DNA of 21,632 nucleotides. Source: Stenotrophomonas maltophilia. GTDB taxonomy: Bacteria > Pseudomonadota > Gammaproteobacteria > Xanthomonadales > Xanthomonadaceae. The translations under genes were made by a program, and so were the position numbers. Below are positions 6,196 through 14,090 of the stretch, one piece after another. The notes beneath the pieces were generated by a model. It saw only the letters and a list, made by a program, of their open reading frames with translations. It was not told the origin of the DNA and ran no database searches. Each line of letters opens with the position of its first letter. Position 1 is the stretch's first letter. The stretch is from positions 1-21,632 of the forward strand of contig DGIP01000125.1 in NCBI GenBank assembly GCA_002386405.1, given 5' to 3'.

Positions 6196-7083
6196 ATGCT
6201 GGGTTTCAACAAGGGGATTGCAATGAACATCGCAGGAAACCGCCGCGCGCTGCGTACCGGCGCGCTGGCGTTGGCCGTGGGGCTGGGGCTGCTGGCGGGC
6301 TGCAAGCGCGAGGCCGATACCGCCGTCGCGCCGACCGCCGACACCACGGCCGCGCAGCCGGACACCACCGCACCGCAGGCCGCCGTCGAGGCGCCGCTGG
6401 AGCTGCGTGACGTGATTGAAAACACCCCGCAGGCGGTGGTGGGCATCAGCTACCCGCAGGACGTGAACCGCTTCCCCGGGCTGGCCAAGGCACTGTCGGA
6501 CTACGCCACGGCCGCGCGCGCTGAACTGCAGCAGGCCGTGGACGGGCTGGGCAACGACAAGCCGACCATGCCCTACGAGCTGTCGCTGAGCTTCGAGAAG
6601 GTGCTGGAAACCCCGCAGCTGGTGGTGATCAGCGCCGACGGCAGCCGCTACACCGGCGGTGCCCATGGCGAACCGCTGGTGGCGCGTTTCGTGTGGCTGC
6701 CGGAAACGCAGACCATGCTCACCGCCGACAAGCTGATCGCCGACACCAAGGGCTGGGGCGTGGTCAGCGATTACATCGCCGACCAGCTCAAGGAGCGCGT
6801 GGCGACCCGGCTGAGCAGCGAAGACATGGAGCCGGGCCAGCTGCAGGAATCGCTGCGCAGCGCCAGCCGCATGATTGCCGACGGCACCGGGGCCAGCGCC
6901 GAGAACTTCAGCCAGTTCCAGCCGATGACCGATCCCAACGGGCTGATCACCGCCGTGCGTTTCGTGTTCCCGCCGTACCAGGTGGGGCCGTATTCGGATG
7001 GCACCCAGACCGTGGACGTGCCGGCGGCCGTGCTGGTGCCGCACGTGGCTCCGGCCTACGCCGCGTTGTTCGCCAAGGGCTAG
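6196..7083 (+). CDS. DUF4163/DUF3298 (RsiV-like) lipoprotein
   Basis: The 295-residue protein has a basic n-region (NRRALR), a hydrophobic core and a lipobox LLAGC, so it should be a lipoprotein. A threonine/alanine/proline-rich linker follows, then the RsiV-type module with the GAHGEP motif typical of DUF4163/DUF3298. Related extracellular domains occur in the anti-sigma factor RsiV, which binds lysozyme, but no sigma-factor gene is adjacent, so an anti-sigma role is not supported. Two starts are possible: ATG 6196 (GAAGGA five to six bases upstream) or ATG 6223 (AAGGGG upstream), which gives a more usual 18-residue signal peptide. The cfa gene begins 12 bp after the stop. Confidence 0.85.
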   Translation: MLGFNKGIAMNIAGNRRALRTGALALAVGLGLLAGCKREADTAVAPTADTTAAQPDTTAPQAAVEAPLELRDVIENTPQAVVGISYPQDVNRFPGLAKALSDYATAARAELQQAVDGLGNDKPTMPYELSLSFEKVLETPQLVVISADGSRYTGGAHGEPLVARFVWLPETQTMLTADKLIADTKGWGVVSDYIADQLKERVATRLSSEDMEPGQLQESLRSASRMIADGTGASAENFSQFQPMTDPNGLITAVRFVFPPYQVGPYSDGTQTVDVPAAVLVPHVAPAYAALFAKG

Positions 7084-7095
7084 TGGAGGGCGACC

Positions 7096-8214
7096 GTGGA
7101 CGGGGGGCTGCAACGACGGGTGATCGAGTTGCTGCACGAGGCGGGCGTCACCGTCGACGGTGACCGCCCGCACGACATCCACGTGCACGACCCGCGCTTC
7201 TATGCGCGCGTGATCGCGCACGGTTCGCTCGGCCTGGGCGAAAGCTACATGGATGGGCAATGGGACGCGGAATCGCTGGACGGTTTCCTGCTGCACCTGA
7301 TGCAGGCGCACCTGGACGAACGCGTGCACGGTTGGCGCGAACTGGGCGATGCGCTGAAGGCGCGCCTGTTCAACCTGCAGGCCGGCGGCGGCAACCTCGA
7401 GGTGGGCCGCCGCCACTACGACCTGGGCAACGACCTGTACCACGCGATGCTTGGCAGGCGGCTGGTCTACAGCTGTGCGTACTGGGCAGGCGCGGGCGAC
7501 CTGGATACCGCGCAGGAAGCCAAGCTCGACCTGATCTGCCGCAAGCTCGGGCTGCGCCCGGGCCAGCGCGTGCTGGATATCGGCTGCGGCTGGGGCGAGG
7601 CCCTGAAGTTTGCCGCCGAACGCTACGGCGTGTCCGGCGTGGGCATCACCATCTCGCAGGAGCAGGCCGACTACGCGCGTGAGCTGTGCGCGGGCTTGCC
7701 GATCGAGATCCGCCTGCAGGACTACCACGAGGTCGACGAGACCTTCGATGCGATCCTGTCGGTAGGTATGTTCGAACACGTGGGCGACAAGAACTACCGC
7801 AGCTATTTCGAGATGGCACGGCGCTGCCTGGCGCCGGATGGGTTGTTCCTGCTGCACAGCATCGGCAGCAACCTGTCGCGGCACCGTACCGATCCGTGGA
7901 TCGCGCGCTACATCTTCCCGAACTCGATGCTGCCCTCGGCCGCGCAGATCACGGCGGCCTACGAGGGCCTGTTCGTGCTGGAGGACTGGCACAGCTTCGG
8001 TGCCGACTATGACCGCACGCTGCGGGCCTGGCGCAGCAACGTGGAAGCGGCCTGGCCACGGCTGGACCCGCAGCGTTACGACGAACGCTTCAGGCGCATG
8101 TGGCGGTTCTACCTGGCCGGCTCGATGGCCAGCTTCCGCTGCCGGCACGCGCAGCTGTGGCAGCTGGTGCTGTCGCCCAATGGCGTGCCGGGTGGATACG
8201 TCGCGCCGCGCTGA
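7096..8214 (+). CDS. cfa: Cyclopropane-fatty-acyl-phospholipid synthase
   Basis: The 372-residue enzyme (E. coli Cfa is 382) transfers a methylene group from S-adenosylmethionine to unsaturated acyl chains of membrane phospholipids, a change linked to stationary phase and acid stress. The N-terminal domain includes GLGESYMDGQWD. The SAM site is VLDIGCGWGEAL, preceded by the conserved YSCAYW with its cysteine, and GMFEHVG and the C-terminal MWRFYLAGSMASFR follow. The start is the GTG at 7096 with GGAGGG in front of it. The gene sits 12 bp behind the lipoprotein gene. It ends just before a shared terminator. Confidence 0.95.
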   Translation: MDGGLQRRVIELLHEAGVTVDGDRPHDIHVHDPRFYARVIAHGSLGLGESYMDGQWDAESLDGFLLHLMQAHLDERVHGWRELGDALKARLFNLQAGGGNLEVGRRHYDLGNDLYHAMLGRRLVYSCAYWAGAGDLDTAQEAKLDLICRKLGLRPGQRVLDIGCGWGEALKFAAERYGVSGVGITISQEQADYARELCAGLPIEIRLQDYHEVDETFDAILSVGMFEHVGDKNYRSYFEMARRCLAPDGLFLLHSIGSNLSRHRTDPWIARYIFPNSMLPSAAQITAAYEGLFVLEDWHSFGADYDRTLRAWRSNVEAAWPRLDPQRYDERFRRMWRFYLAGSMASFRCRHAQLWQLVLSPNGVPGGYVAPR

Positions 8215-8242
8215 TGGCCCCGCCTGGGTGACGTCCAACAAA

Positions 8243-8277
8243 AAACCGCCCGGCTTTCGCCGGGCGGTTTCGTTTTT
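8243..8277. terminator. Bidirectional rho-independent terminator (cfa and dcp)
   Basis: A 12-bp stem (AAACCGCCCGGC, 8243-8254; GCCGGGCGGTTT, 8259-8270) with loop TTTC. T-rich sequence follows on the plus strand (CGTTTTT), and the A-run at 8240-8245 gives a T-run on the minus strand. Confidence 0.9.
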
Positions 8278-8289
8278 GCACGTTCCGAT

Positions 8290-10455
8290 TTACTTCTTTT
8301 CTGCGGTCAGGCCGCGCTTCTCGAGCAGCGGCTCGATCTGCGGTTCGTGGCCGGCGAAGTTCTGGAACAGCTGCATCGCATCCACGCTGCCACCCTTGGA
8401 CAACAGGGTTTCGCGGAAATGGTCGCCGTTCTTGCGGCTCAGGCCGCCGTTCTCGCGGAACCACTTCTGGGTGTTGGCATCGAGCACTTCCGACCAGATG
8501 TAGGCGTAGTAACCGGCCGAGTAGCCGCCCATGATGTGGCTGAAGTACGGGGTCTTGTAGCGCGGCGGCACCGGCGCGTAGTAGATGCCGTCCTTCTCCA
8601 GCGCGGCGCGCTCGAAGGCCATCACGTCCTTGGCGGCCGGCACCTGGTCCGGGCCGATCTGGTGCCAGCGCTGGTCCAGCATGGCCGCACCCAGGTATTC
8701 GGTGGTGGCAAAGCCCTGGTTGAACTTGGCCGCGGCGATCACCTTGTCCAGCAGCGCCTGCGGCATCGCAGTGCCGTTCTGGTAGTGCTTGGCGTAGTTC
8801 TTCAGGATGAGCGGGTTGTCCGACCACATCTCGTTGACCTGCGAGGGGAACTCGACGAAGTCACGCGGCACCGAGGTGCCCGAGAAGTAGGGGTACTTCA
8901 CGTTCGAGAACATGCCGTGCAGGGCGTGGCCGAATTCGTGGAAGGTGGTGGTCACTTCATCCCAGGTCAGCAGGGTCGGCTGGCCGGCCGGCGGCTTGGG
9001 AATGTTGAGGTGGTTGGCCACCACCGGCTTGAAGCCGGTCAGCGCCGACTGCGAGACGTAGGAGTTCATCCACGCACCGCCACGCTTGGACGCGCGCGCG
9101 TACGGATCGAAGATGAAGATCGCCAGCTGGCTGCCGTCGGCGTCGAACACGTCGTAGACGGTCACGTCGTCGTGGTACACCGGCAGGTCGGTGCGCTGCT
9201 TGAAGGTCAGGCCGTATTCCTGGTTGGCGGCGAAGAACACGCCGTTTTCCAGCACGTTCTTCAGCTCGAAGTACGGCTTGAGCTGGGATTCGTCGAAGTT
9301 GTACTTGGCCTGGCGCACCTTCTCGCTGTAGTAGGCCCAGTCCCACGCTTCGAGCTGGAAGGGCTTCTTGCCGGCGGCCTTCTGTTCCTTGTCGATCATC
9401 GCCTGCAGGTCGGCCGCTTCGCGCTTGGCGTTGGCAACCGCGGCCGGGGCGAGCTGGCCGAGCATGGCGTTGACCGCTTCGGGGGTCTTGGCGGTCTGGT
9501 TGGTCAGGTTGTAGGCGGCGAAGTTGTCGAAGCCCATCAGCTTGGCCTTGTCGGCGCGCAGCTGCATGATGCGCGCGACCAGCGCGGTGTTGTCGAACTC
9601 GCCACCGCGGCTGCCACGGGTGACCGAGGCGTCGTAGATCTTCTTGCGCAGGTCGCGGTTGGCCAGGTTGGTCAGCGGCGGCTGGCCGGTGGTGTTGAGC
9701 AGGGCGATGACGTACTTGCCGTCCAGCTTGCGGGCCTTGGCCGCTTCGGAGGCAGCAGCGATCTGCTCGGCCGACAGGCCGTCGAGCTGCTTGACGTCGT
9801 CGACGATCACGGCCGAGGCGTTCACTTCGTTCTGCACGTTCTGGCTGAACTTCGTGCCCAGGTTGGCCAGCTCGGCGTTCATTTCCTTGAGCTTGGTCTT
9901 GTCGGCCTCATTGAGCTTGGCGCCGGCGCGCACGTAGCTCTCGTAGTACTTCTCGACCAGGCGCACGCCTTCGGCATCCAGGCCAAGCTGGGTGCGGGTG
10001 TCATACAGGGCCTGGATGCGGGCGAACAGCTTGCCGTTCAGCGCGATCGCATCGCTGTGCGCGGCGAACTTCGCCGAGTAGTCGGCCTGCAGCTTCTTGC
10101 GCGCATCGTTGGTGTCGGCGCCGACCAGGCTGAAAAACACGGTGGTGGCGCGGTCCAGGGTGTCACCGCTCTTTTCCAGGGCGATGAGGGTGTTGTCGAA
10201 GGTCGGCTTGGCCTTGTTGTTGGCGATCGCCTCTACTTCCTTCAGCTGCTGGGCCATGCCCGCATCGAAGGCGGGGGCGAAGTCGCTGTCCTTGATCTTG
10301 TCGAACTGCGGGTAGTGCAGCGGCAGGGTGCTGTCGGCGAAGAACGGGTTGGCCTGCTGGGCGGCGCTGGCTGCGGGGGCGGCGGCAACGGCGGAATAGG
10401 CGGGCAGGGCAACGCCGAGGGTCACGGCGACGGCAAGGGCAAGACGGGTGGTCAA
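8290..10455 (-). CDS. dcp: M3-family zinc metallopeptidase, peptidyl-dipeptidase Dcp-like, exported
   Basis: The 721-residue protein has an N-terminal signal peptide (TTRLALAVAVTLGVALPAYS, with an Ala-rich cleavage region) and then a full M3 peptidase, so it probably works in the periplasm. The zinc motif HEFGH is at residues 506-510 (TTFHEFGHALHGMF). The C-terminal QGFATTEYLGAAMLDQRWHQ and GGYSAGYYAYIWSEVL segments are characteristic of M3 enzymes; dipeptidyl carboxypeptidases release dipeptides from peptide C-termini. The start is taken as the TTG at 10453-10455, which has GGAG nine bases upstream and opens directly into the signal peptide. The frame is open up to 10680, but that extension overlaps the divergent peroxidase gene. 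It could be named an oligopeptidase rather than Dcp. Confidence 0.92.
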   Translation of the reverse strand: MTTRLALAVAVTLGVALPAYSAVAAAPAASAAQQANPFFADSTLPLHYPQFDKIKDSDFAPAFDAGMAQQLKEVEAIANNKAKPTFDNTLIALEKSGDTLDRATTVFFSLVGADTNDARKKLQADYSAKFAAHSDAIALNGKLFARIQALYDTRTQLGLDAEGVRLVEKYYESYVRAGAKLNEADKTKLKEMNAELANLGTKFSQNVQNEVNASAVIVDDVKQLDGLSAEQIAAASEAAKARKLDGKYVIALLNTTGQPPLTNLANRDLRKKIYDASVTRGSRGGEFDNTALVARIMQLRADKAKLMGFDNFAAYNLTNQTAKTPEAVNAMLGQLAPAAVANAKREAADLQAMIDKEQKAAGKKPFQLEAWDWAYYSEKVRQAKYNFDESQLKPYFELKNVLENGVFFAANQEYGLTFKQRTDLPVYHDDVTVYDVFDADGSQLAIFIFDPYARASKRGGAWMNSYVSQSALTGFKPVVANHLNIPKPPAGQPTLLTWDEVTTTFHEFGHALHGMFSNVKYPYFSGTSVPRDFVEFPSQVNEMWSDNPLILKNYAKHYQNGTAMPQALLDKVIAAAKFNQGFATTEYLGAAMLDQRWHQIGPDQVPAAKDVMAFERAALEKDGIYYAPVPPRYKTPYFSHIMGGYSAGYYAYIWSEVLDANTQKWFRENGGLSRKNGDHFRETLLSKGGSVDAMQLFQNFAGHEPQIEPLLEKRGLTAEKK

Positions 10456-10547
10456 GGGGTAATCTCCGGTCAGACAAGTGCCCGAGGTTAACCCGGGGTG
10501 AGGGGTGCGGGCTTGTGTCGAAAGGCATGTGCGCAGGCGCGCAGCCG

Positions 10548-10553
10548 TACAAT
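10548..10553 (+). promoter_or_regulatory. Possible -10 box for the peroxidase gene
   Basis: TACAAT lies 28 bp before the peroxidase ATG, in the 125-bp gap between divergent genes. No matching -35 hexamer is evident at the usual spacing, so support is weak. Confidence 0.3.
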
Positions 10554-10580
10554 GACCGCAACCCCTGTTGGAGCACGACC

Positions 10581-11063
10581 ATGACCACTGCCTTCGATTT
10601 CTCGTTCGTGGACCTGGGCGGCCAGACCCAGGACCTTGACCAGTACCGTGGCAAGGCGCTGCTGCTGGTGAACGTAGCAAGCAAATGCGGCTTCACGCCC
10701 CAGTACGAGGGCCTGGAGAAGGTATGGAGCGAGTACCGCGACCAGGGCCTGGTGGTGATCGGCTTCCCGTGCGACCAGTTCGGCCACCAGGAACCCGGCA
10801 ACGCGGAGGAGATCCGCAGTTTCTGCTCGCTGACCTATCAAGTGGACTTCCCGCTGTCGGAGAAGATCGAGGTCAACGGGGAAAACGCCCATCCGCTCTG
10901 GAAGTGGCTCAAGGCCGAGAAGACCGGCCTGCTGGGCATCGACGCGATCAAATGGAACTTCAGCAAGTTCCTGGTCGGTCGCGATGGCCAGGTGCGCGAG
11001 CGCTATGCGCCGACCGACAAGCCGCTGGACCTGCGCGGGGACATCGAGGCTGCGTTGGAGTGA
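10581..11063 (+). CDS. Glutathione peroxidase family, Cys-type (probably thioredoxin-dependent)
   Basis: The 160-residue protein reduces hydroperoxides. The peroxidatic cysteine is C36 in NVASKCGFT. The conserved FPCDQFGHQEPG supplies Q70, and WNFSKFLV supplies W125 and N126, completing the catalytic tetrad. C82 in RSFCSLTYQVDFP is where Cys-type enzymes of this family keep a resolving cysteine, which favours thioredoxin over glutathione as electron donor. No signal peptide is present, so it should be cytoplasmic. The ATG at 10581 has TTGGAG about eight bases upstream. It is divergent from dcp and convergent with fpr, with two repeat elements after its stop. BtuE of E. coli is a similar enzyme. 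Confidence 0.93.
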   Translation: MTTAFDFSFVDLGGQTQDLDQYRGKALLLVNVASKCGFTPQYEGLEKVWSEYRDQGLVVIGFPCDQFGHQEPGNAEEIRSFCSLTYQVDFPLSEKIEVNGENAHPLWKWLKAEKTGLLGIDAIKWNFSKFLVGRDGQVRERYAPTDKPLDLRGDIEAALE

Positions 11064-11069
11064 TCGTGG

Positions 11070-11091
11070 GACACGCGTGGCGTGTCGCTAC
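11070..11091 (-). repeat. GTAG (SMAG-type) REP element
   Basis: Stem GACACGC (11070-11076) and GCGTGTC (11080-11086) around loop GTG, followed by GCTAC, so GTAG leads on the minus strand. It starts 7 bp after the peroxidase stop and pairs with the next element in inverted orientation. Confidence 0.8.
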
Positions 11092-11124
11092 GATTTCCCC
11101 GTACCTGGCGGTGCCGCAACACGC

Positions 11125-11146
11125 GTAGCGACACGCCATGCGTGTC
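11125..11146 (+). repeat. GTAG (SMAG-type) REP element, inverted partner
   Basis: GTAG at 11125-11128, then C and a 7-bp stem (GACACGC, 11130-11136; GCGTGTC, 11140-11146) around loop CAT. Its stem equals that of the element at 11070-11091. The two could pair with each other into one long hairpin between the convergent peroxidase and fpr genes. Confidence 0.8.
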
Positions 11147-11178
11147 CCTCGCGATGCGTGCGGCGCACGTAGCGCCGG

Positions 11179-11958
11179 TTATTTCTCGACGAATGCGCGC
11201 TCGAACACGTAGTGGCCGGGCGTGCCGATGCGCGGTGAGGTCTGGAAGCCCCGGGCGTCCAGCACGCTGCGCAGGTCGGCCAGCATCTGCGGGCTGCCGC
11301 AGATCATGGCGCGGTCGTTTTCCGGGCTCAGTTCGGGCAGGCCGAGGGTGCGCTGCATTTCGCCGCTTTCCATCAGCGAGGTCAGCCGGCCCTGGTTCGG
11401 GAACGGCTCGCGGGTCACGGCCGGGTAGTAGAGCAGCTTGTCGCCAATCATCTCGCCCAGGAACTCATGCTCGCGCAGTTCCTTCTCGAACAGCTCGCGG
11501 TAGGCCAGGTCCTTTTCGTAGCGCACGCCGTGGGTGAGGATCACCTTGTCGAAGCGCTCGTAGGTTTCCGGGTCCTTGATCACCGACAGCCACGGCGCCA
11601 GGCCGGTGCCGGTGCCCAGCAGGTACAGGTGCTTGCCCGGGTGCAGGTCGCTGATCAGCAGGGTGCCGGTGGGCTTCTTGCCGACCAGCACCTTGTCGCC
11701 CGGCTTGATGTGCTGCAGGCGTGAGGTCAGCGGGCCGTCCTGGACCTTGATGCTGAAGAACTCCAGGTTCTCTTCCCAGTTCGCGCTGGCGATGGAATAC
11801 GCGCGCAGCAGCGGGCGTGCTTCGGTCTCCAGGCCGATCATCACGAACTGGCCGTTCTCGAAGCGGAAACCGCTGTCGCGGGTCGTGGTGAAGCTGAAGT
11901 AGGCGTCGGTCCAGTGACGGACCTCAAGCACCGTTTCGGCGCCGAAAGCGGAAGACAT
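11179..11958 (-). CDS. fpr: Ferredoxin-NADP(+) reductase
   Basis: The 259-residue flavoprotein moves electrons between NADPH and ferredoxin or flavodoxin. The FAD-binding RAYSIAS motif is at about residue 52, followed by the NADP-binding GTGTGLAPWLSV and the CGSPQML segment. The C-terminus AFVEK is typical of the Azotobacter-type bacterial subclass, unlike plant-type enzymes that end in tyrosine. The ATG at 11956-11958 directly follows a C-rich stretch with no good ribosome binding site. The upstream gap holds a palindromic operator that looks like a Fur box, so iron regulation is likely. The gene lies 84 bp behind the ABC exporter but has its own control region. Confidence 0.95.
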   Translation of the reverse strand: MSSAFGAETVLEVRHWTDAYFSFTTTRDSGFRFENGQFVMIGLETEARPLLRAYSIASANWEENLEFFSIKVQDGPLTSRLQHIKPGDKVLVGKKPTGTLLISDLHPGKHLYLLGTGTGLAPWLSVIKDPETYERFDKVILTHGVRYEKDLAYRELFEKELREHEFLGEMIGDKLLYYPAVTREPFPNQGRLTSLMESGEMQRTLGLPELSPENDRAMICGSPQMLADLRSVLDARGFQTSPRIGTPGHYVFERAFVEK

Positions 11959-11992
11959 GGGGAGGGGGTCTGATCTGTGTTGTCCCCTCCAG

Positions 11993-12020
11993 TTTATCTC
12001 AAATGAGATAAATTCTCATT
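11993..12020. promoter_or_regulatory. Double Fur-box-like operator upstream of fpr
   Basis: Two overlapping inverted repeats. One is TTTATCTCA-AA-TGAGATAAA (11993-12012), a perfect 9-bp arm palindrome. The other is AATGAGATAAATTCTCATT (12002-12020), with perfect 7-bp arms AATGAGA and TCTCATT around a 5-base centre. The second has the size and arm pattern of Fur sites of the ATGAGAATnATTCTCAT type. The site starts 35 bp upstream of the fpr ATG, where it would overlap a promoter, and is AT-rich in a GC-rich region. Fur as the regulator is inferred. Confidence 0.6.
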
Positions 12021-12042
12021 GAACCCCGTTCAGCGGGATGCT

Positions 12043-13923
12043 TTACCGATATCCGGCGGCCTGCAGCTCGAACAGCTCGGCGTACCGCCCGCCCTGCGCC
12101 ATCAGCTGGGCGTGGGTGCCGCTGGCCTCGATCCGACCGCCGGCCAGCACCAGGATCCGGTCGGCCATGCGCACCGACGAGAACCGGTGCGAGATCAGCA
12201 CGGCGGTGCGGTTGTCGGACAGTTCCTTGAAGCGCTGGAACACCTCGAATTCGGCGCGCGCATCCAGCGCGGCGGTGGGTTCGTCCAGGATCATCACCTG
12301 CGCATCGCGCATGTAGGCGCGGGCGATGGCGATCTTCTGCCACTGGCCGCCGGACAGGTCCACGCCCTGCTTGAAGCGCCGCCCGATCAGCTGCTCGTAG
12401 CCCTGGGGCAGCCCGGCAATCACGTCCTCGGCCATGCCGCGGCGGGCGGCATCGCGGATGCGCGCATCGTCGGTCATCGCCTCGACCAGGCCCACCCCGA
12501 TGTTCTCGCCGGCACTGAGGTTGTAGCGCACGAAGTCCTGGAAGATCACCCCCATGTTGGCGCGCAGGTCGTCCAGGTCGTACTCGCGCAGGTCGCGGCC
12601 ATCGAGCAGGATGCGGCCTTCGTCGGGGTCGTACAGCCGCGCCAGCAGTTTCACCAGCGTGGTCTTGCCCGCGCCGTTCTCGCCGACCAGCGCCAGCACT
12701 TCGCCGGCACGCAGCTCGAAGTCGAGATGGCGTACCGCCCAGCTTTCCGCATCGGGATACTGGAAACCCACGTTCTCGAACACGAAGCCCCGGGTGATCG
12801 GCTGCGGCACCGGCACCGCATCGGGGCGCGAATGGATTTCCGGCTGGATCTGGAAGAACGAGAACAGATCGTCCAGGTACAGCGCCTGGCTGGCCACCTG
12901 CGAAAAGCCGATCAGCAGGCCTTCCAGCAGCTGGCGCAGGCGCAGGAAGCTGCCGGCCAGGAAGGTCAGGTCGCCGATGGAGAAATCGCCGCGCACCGTG
13001 CGCCAGGCGATGTAGGCATAGGCGGTGTAGTAGCCGAGCGTGCCCAGGGCGGCCAGCAGCGTGCCCCAGAACGCGCGTTTGCGCGCCAGCGCGCGGTTGG
13101 CGCGGAAGAACTTGTCGGCGAGGAACCGGTAGCGGTCGATCAGGAAGCGGTGGAGGTTGAAGATCTTCACCTCCTTGGCGGTTTCCACGCTGGCGCCGAT
13201 CTGGCGCAGGTAGTCCAGCTGCCTGCGCTCGGGGGTCCACTGGAAGTTGAGGCTGTAGCCGGCGGCGTTGAAGTGCGATTCGCCGATGAACGCCGGCACC
13301 AGCGCCACGCCCAGCAGCAGGATCAGCCACGGCGCATAGACCAGCAGGCCTACCGCCAGGCTGGCCACGGTGATGGCGTCCTGGACCTGGCCGAACAGCT
13401 GGCTCATCAGGTTCATCCGGCCCATGGTCTGGCGCCGGGCGCGGTCCAGCTTGTCCTGCAGGTCCGGGTCCTCGAAATCCTCCAGGTCCAGTTCGGCCGC
13501 GTGCTCCATCAGGCGCACGCTGGTGACGTTGGTGAACAGCTCCGACAGCAGGGTGTCGGCGTAGCTGACGATGCGGCCGAGCAGGTCCGAGGCGATGGCC
13601 AGGCCGAATTCCAGCGCCAGCAGGCCCAGCAGCGGGTTGAGCAGGCCGCTGTACAGCGCTTCATCGAACGGCGGGAAGCCGGCCTCGTGCCGGCTCAGCA
13701 GCAGCGCCGCATCGATGATGAGCTTGCCCACGTAAAGCATCGCCACCGGCAGCAGCGCGCGGATGACGCGCAGCCCCAGGCTGGCGCTGGCCAGTGCCGG
13801 GCTGGTCTGCCAGACCTGGCGCAGGAACGGGGGCAGGTTGCGCATCGCCTGGAAGCGTTCGCGCAGGCTGGGGTTCTTCGGGCCGGAAGCGCCGGCGGCG
13901 GGGGAGGCGGGCATGGCCGACAT
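12043..13923 (-). CDS. ABC transporter, fused permease and ATPase (exporter half-transporter)
   Basis: The 626-residue protein has an N-terminal membrane domain with about six helices (to roughly residue 330) and a C-terminal ATPase. The ATPase carries Walker A GENGAGKTT (about 414-422), Q-loop VIFQDF, signature LSGGQWQ (about 522), Walker B VMILDEP (about 542) and the switch histidine in SHRFSS. This is the domain order of exporters that work as dimers. The substrate is not evident, and no peptidase domain or biosynthetic neighbours point to a bacteriocin. Starts at 13923 or 13914 are both possible, neither with a clear ribosome binding site. The upstream gap is filled with repeats. The gene reads towards fpr on the same strand but is probably a separate unit. 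Confidence 0.92.
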   Translation of the reverse strand: MSAMPASPAAGASGPKNPSLRERFQAMRNLPPFLRQVWQTSPALASASLGLRVIRALLPVAMLYVGKLIIDAALLLSRHEAGFPPFDEALYSGLLNPLLGLLALEFGLAIASDLLGRIVSYADTLLSELFTNVTSVRLMEHAAELDLEDFEDPDLQDKLDRARRQTMGRMNLMSQLFGQVQDAITVASLAVGLLVYAPWLILLLGVALVPAFIGESHFNAAGYSLNFQWTPERRQLDYLRQIGASVETAKEVKIFNLHRFLIDRYRFLADKFFRANRALARKRAFWGTLLAALGTLGYYTAYAYIAWRTVRGDFSIGDLTFLAGSFLRLRQLLEGLLIGFSQVASQALYLDDLFSFFQIQPEIHSRPDAVPVPQPITRGFVFENVGFQYPDAESWAVRHLDFELRAGEVLALVGENGAGKTTLVKLLARLYDPDEGRILLDGRDLREYDLDDLRANMGVIFQDFVRYNLSAGENIGVGLVEAMTDDARIRDAARRGMAEDVIAGLPQGYEQLIGRRFKQGVDLSGGQWQKIAIARAYMRDAQVMILDEPTAALDARAEFEVFQRFKELSDNRTAVLISHRFSSVRMADRILVLAGGRIEASGTHAQLMAQGGRYAELFELQAAGYR

Positions 13924-13980
13924 TGTGCCCGTGCTGGACGTGAGTGTCCGGTGGGTACCACGCGCGGCGCGGCGCGCCGT

Positions 13981-14005
13981 CGCCCGACCAACGGTCGGGC
14001 GCTAC
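13981..14005 (-). repeat. GTAG (SMAG-type) REP element
   Basis: Stem CGCCCGACC (13981-13989) and GGTCGGGCG (13993-14001) around loop AAC, then CTAC, so GTAG leads on the minus strand. It lies upstream of the ABC exporter gene. Confidence 0.8.
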
Positions 14006-14029
14006 CGCCGCACAAGCCGGCCCACCATC

Positions 14030-14052
14030 GGCCGGCCCGTAATCGGCCGGCC
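14030..14052. repeat. Duplicated GGCCGGCC palindrome
   Basis: GGCCGGCC occurs at 14030-14037 and 14045-14052, separated by 7 bases, with a related GCCGGCC shortly upstream. It sits between two GTAG repeats and may be a degenerate repeat copy. Confidence 0.5.
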
Positions 14053-14061
14053 AAATCATCG

Positions 14062-14086
14062 GTAGGTACCCACCGTTGGTGGGTAC
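14062..14086 (+). repeat. GTAG (SMAG-type) REP element
   Basis: GTAG at 14062-14065, then a 9-bp stem GTACCCACC (14066-14074) and GGTGGGTAC (14078-14086) around loop GTT. It ends 4 bp before the stop of the carboxymuconolactone decarboxylase family gene. Confidence 0.8.
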
Positions 14087-14090
14087 GCTT

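Noticed and set aside
6196..7083. Anti-sigma factor assignment for the DUF3298 lipoprotein
   Set aside because: There is no cytoplasmic anti-sigma domain and no neighbouring ECF sigma gene; only the extracellular domain resembles RsiV.
6106..8241. Minus-strand open frame (711 codons) opposite the lipoprotein and cfa genes
   Set aside because: Crosses two real genes and their gap, with no recognisable domain.
8347..10491. Long plus-strand open frame (714 codons) opposite dcp
   Set aside because: Gly/Val/Leu/Arg-rich antisense translation without motifs; the minus strand carries an intact M3 peptidase with HEFGH.
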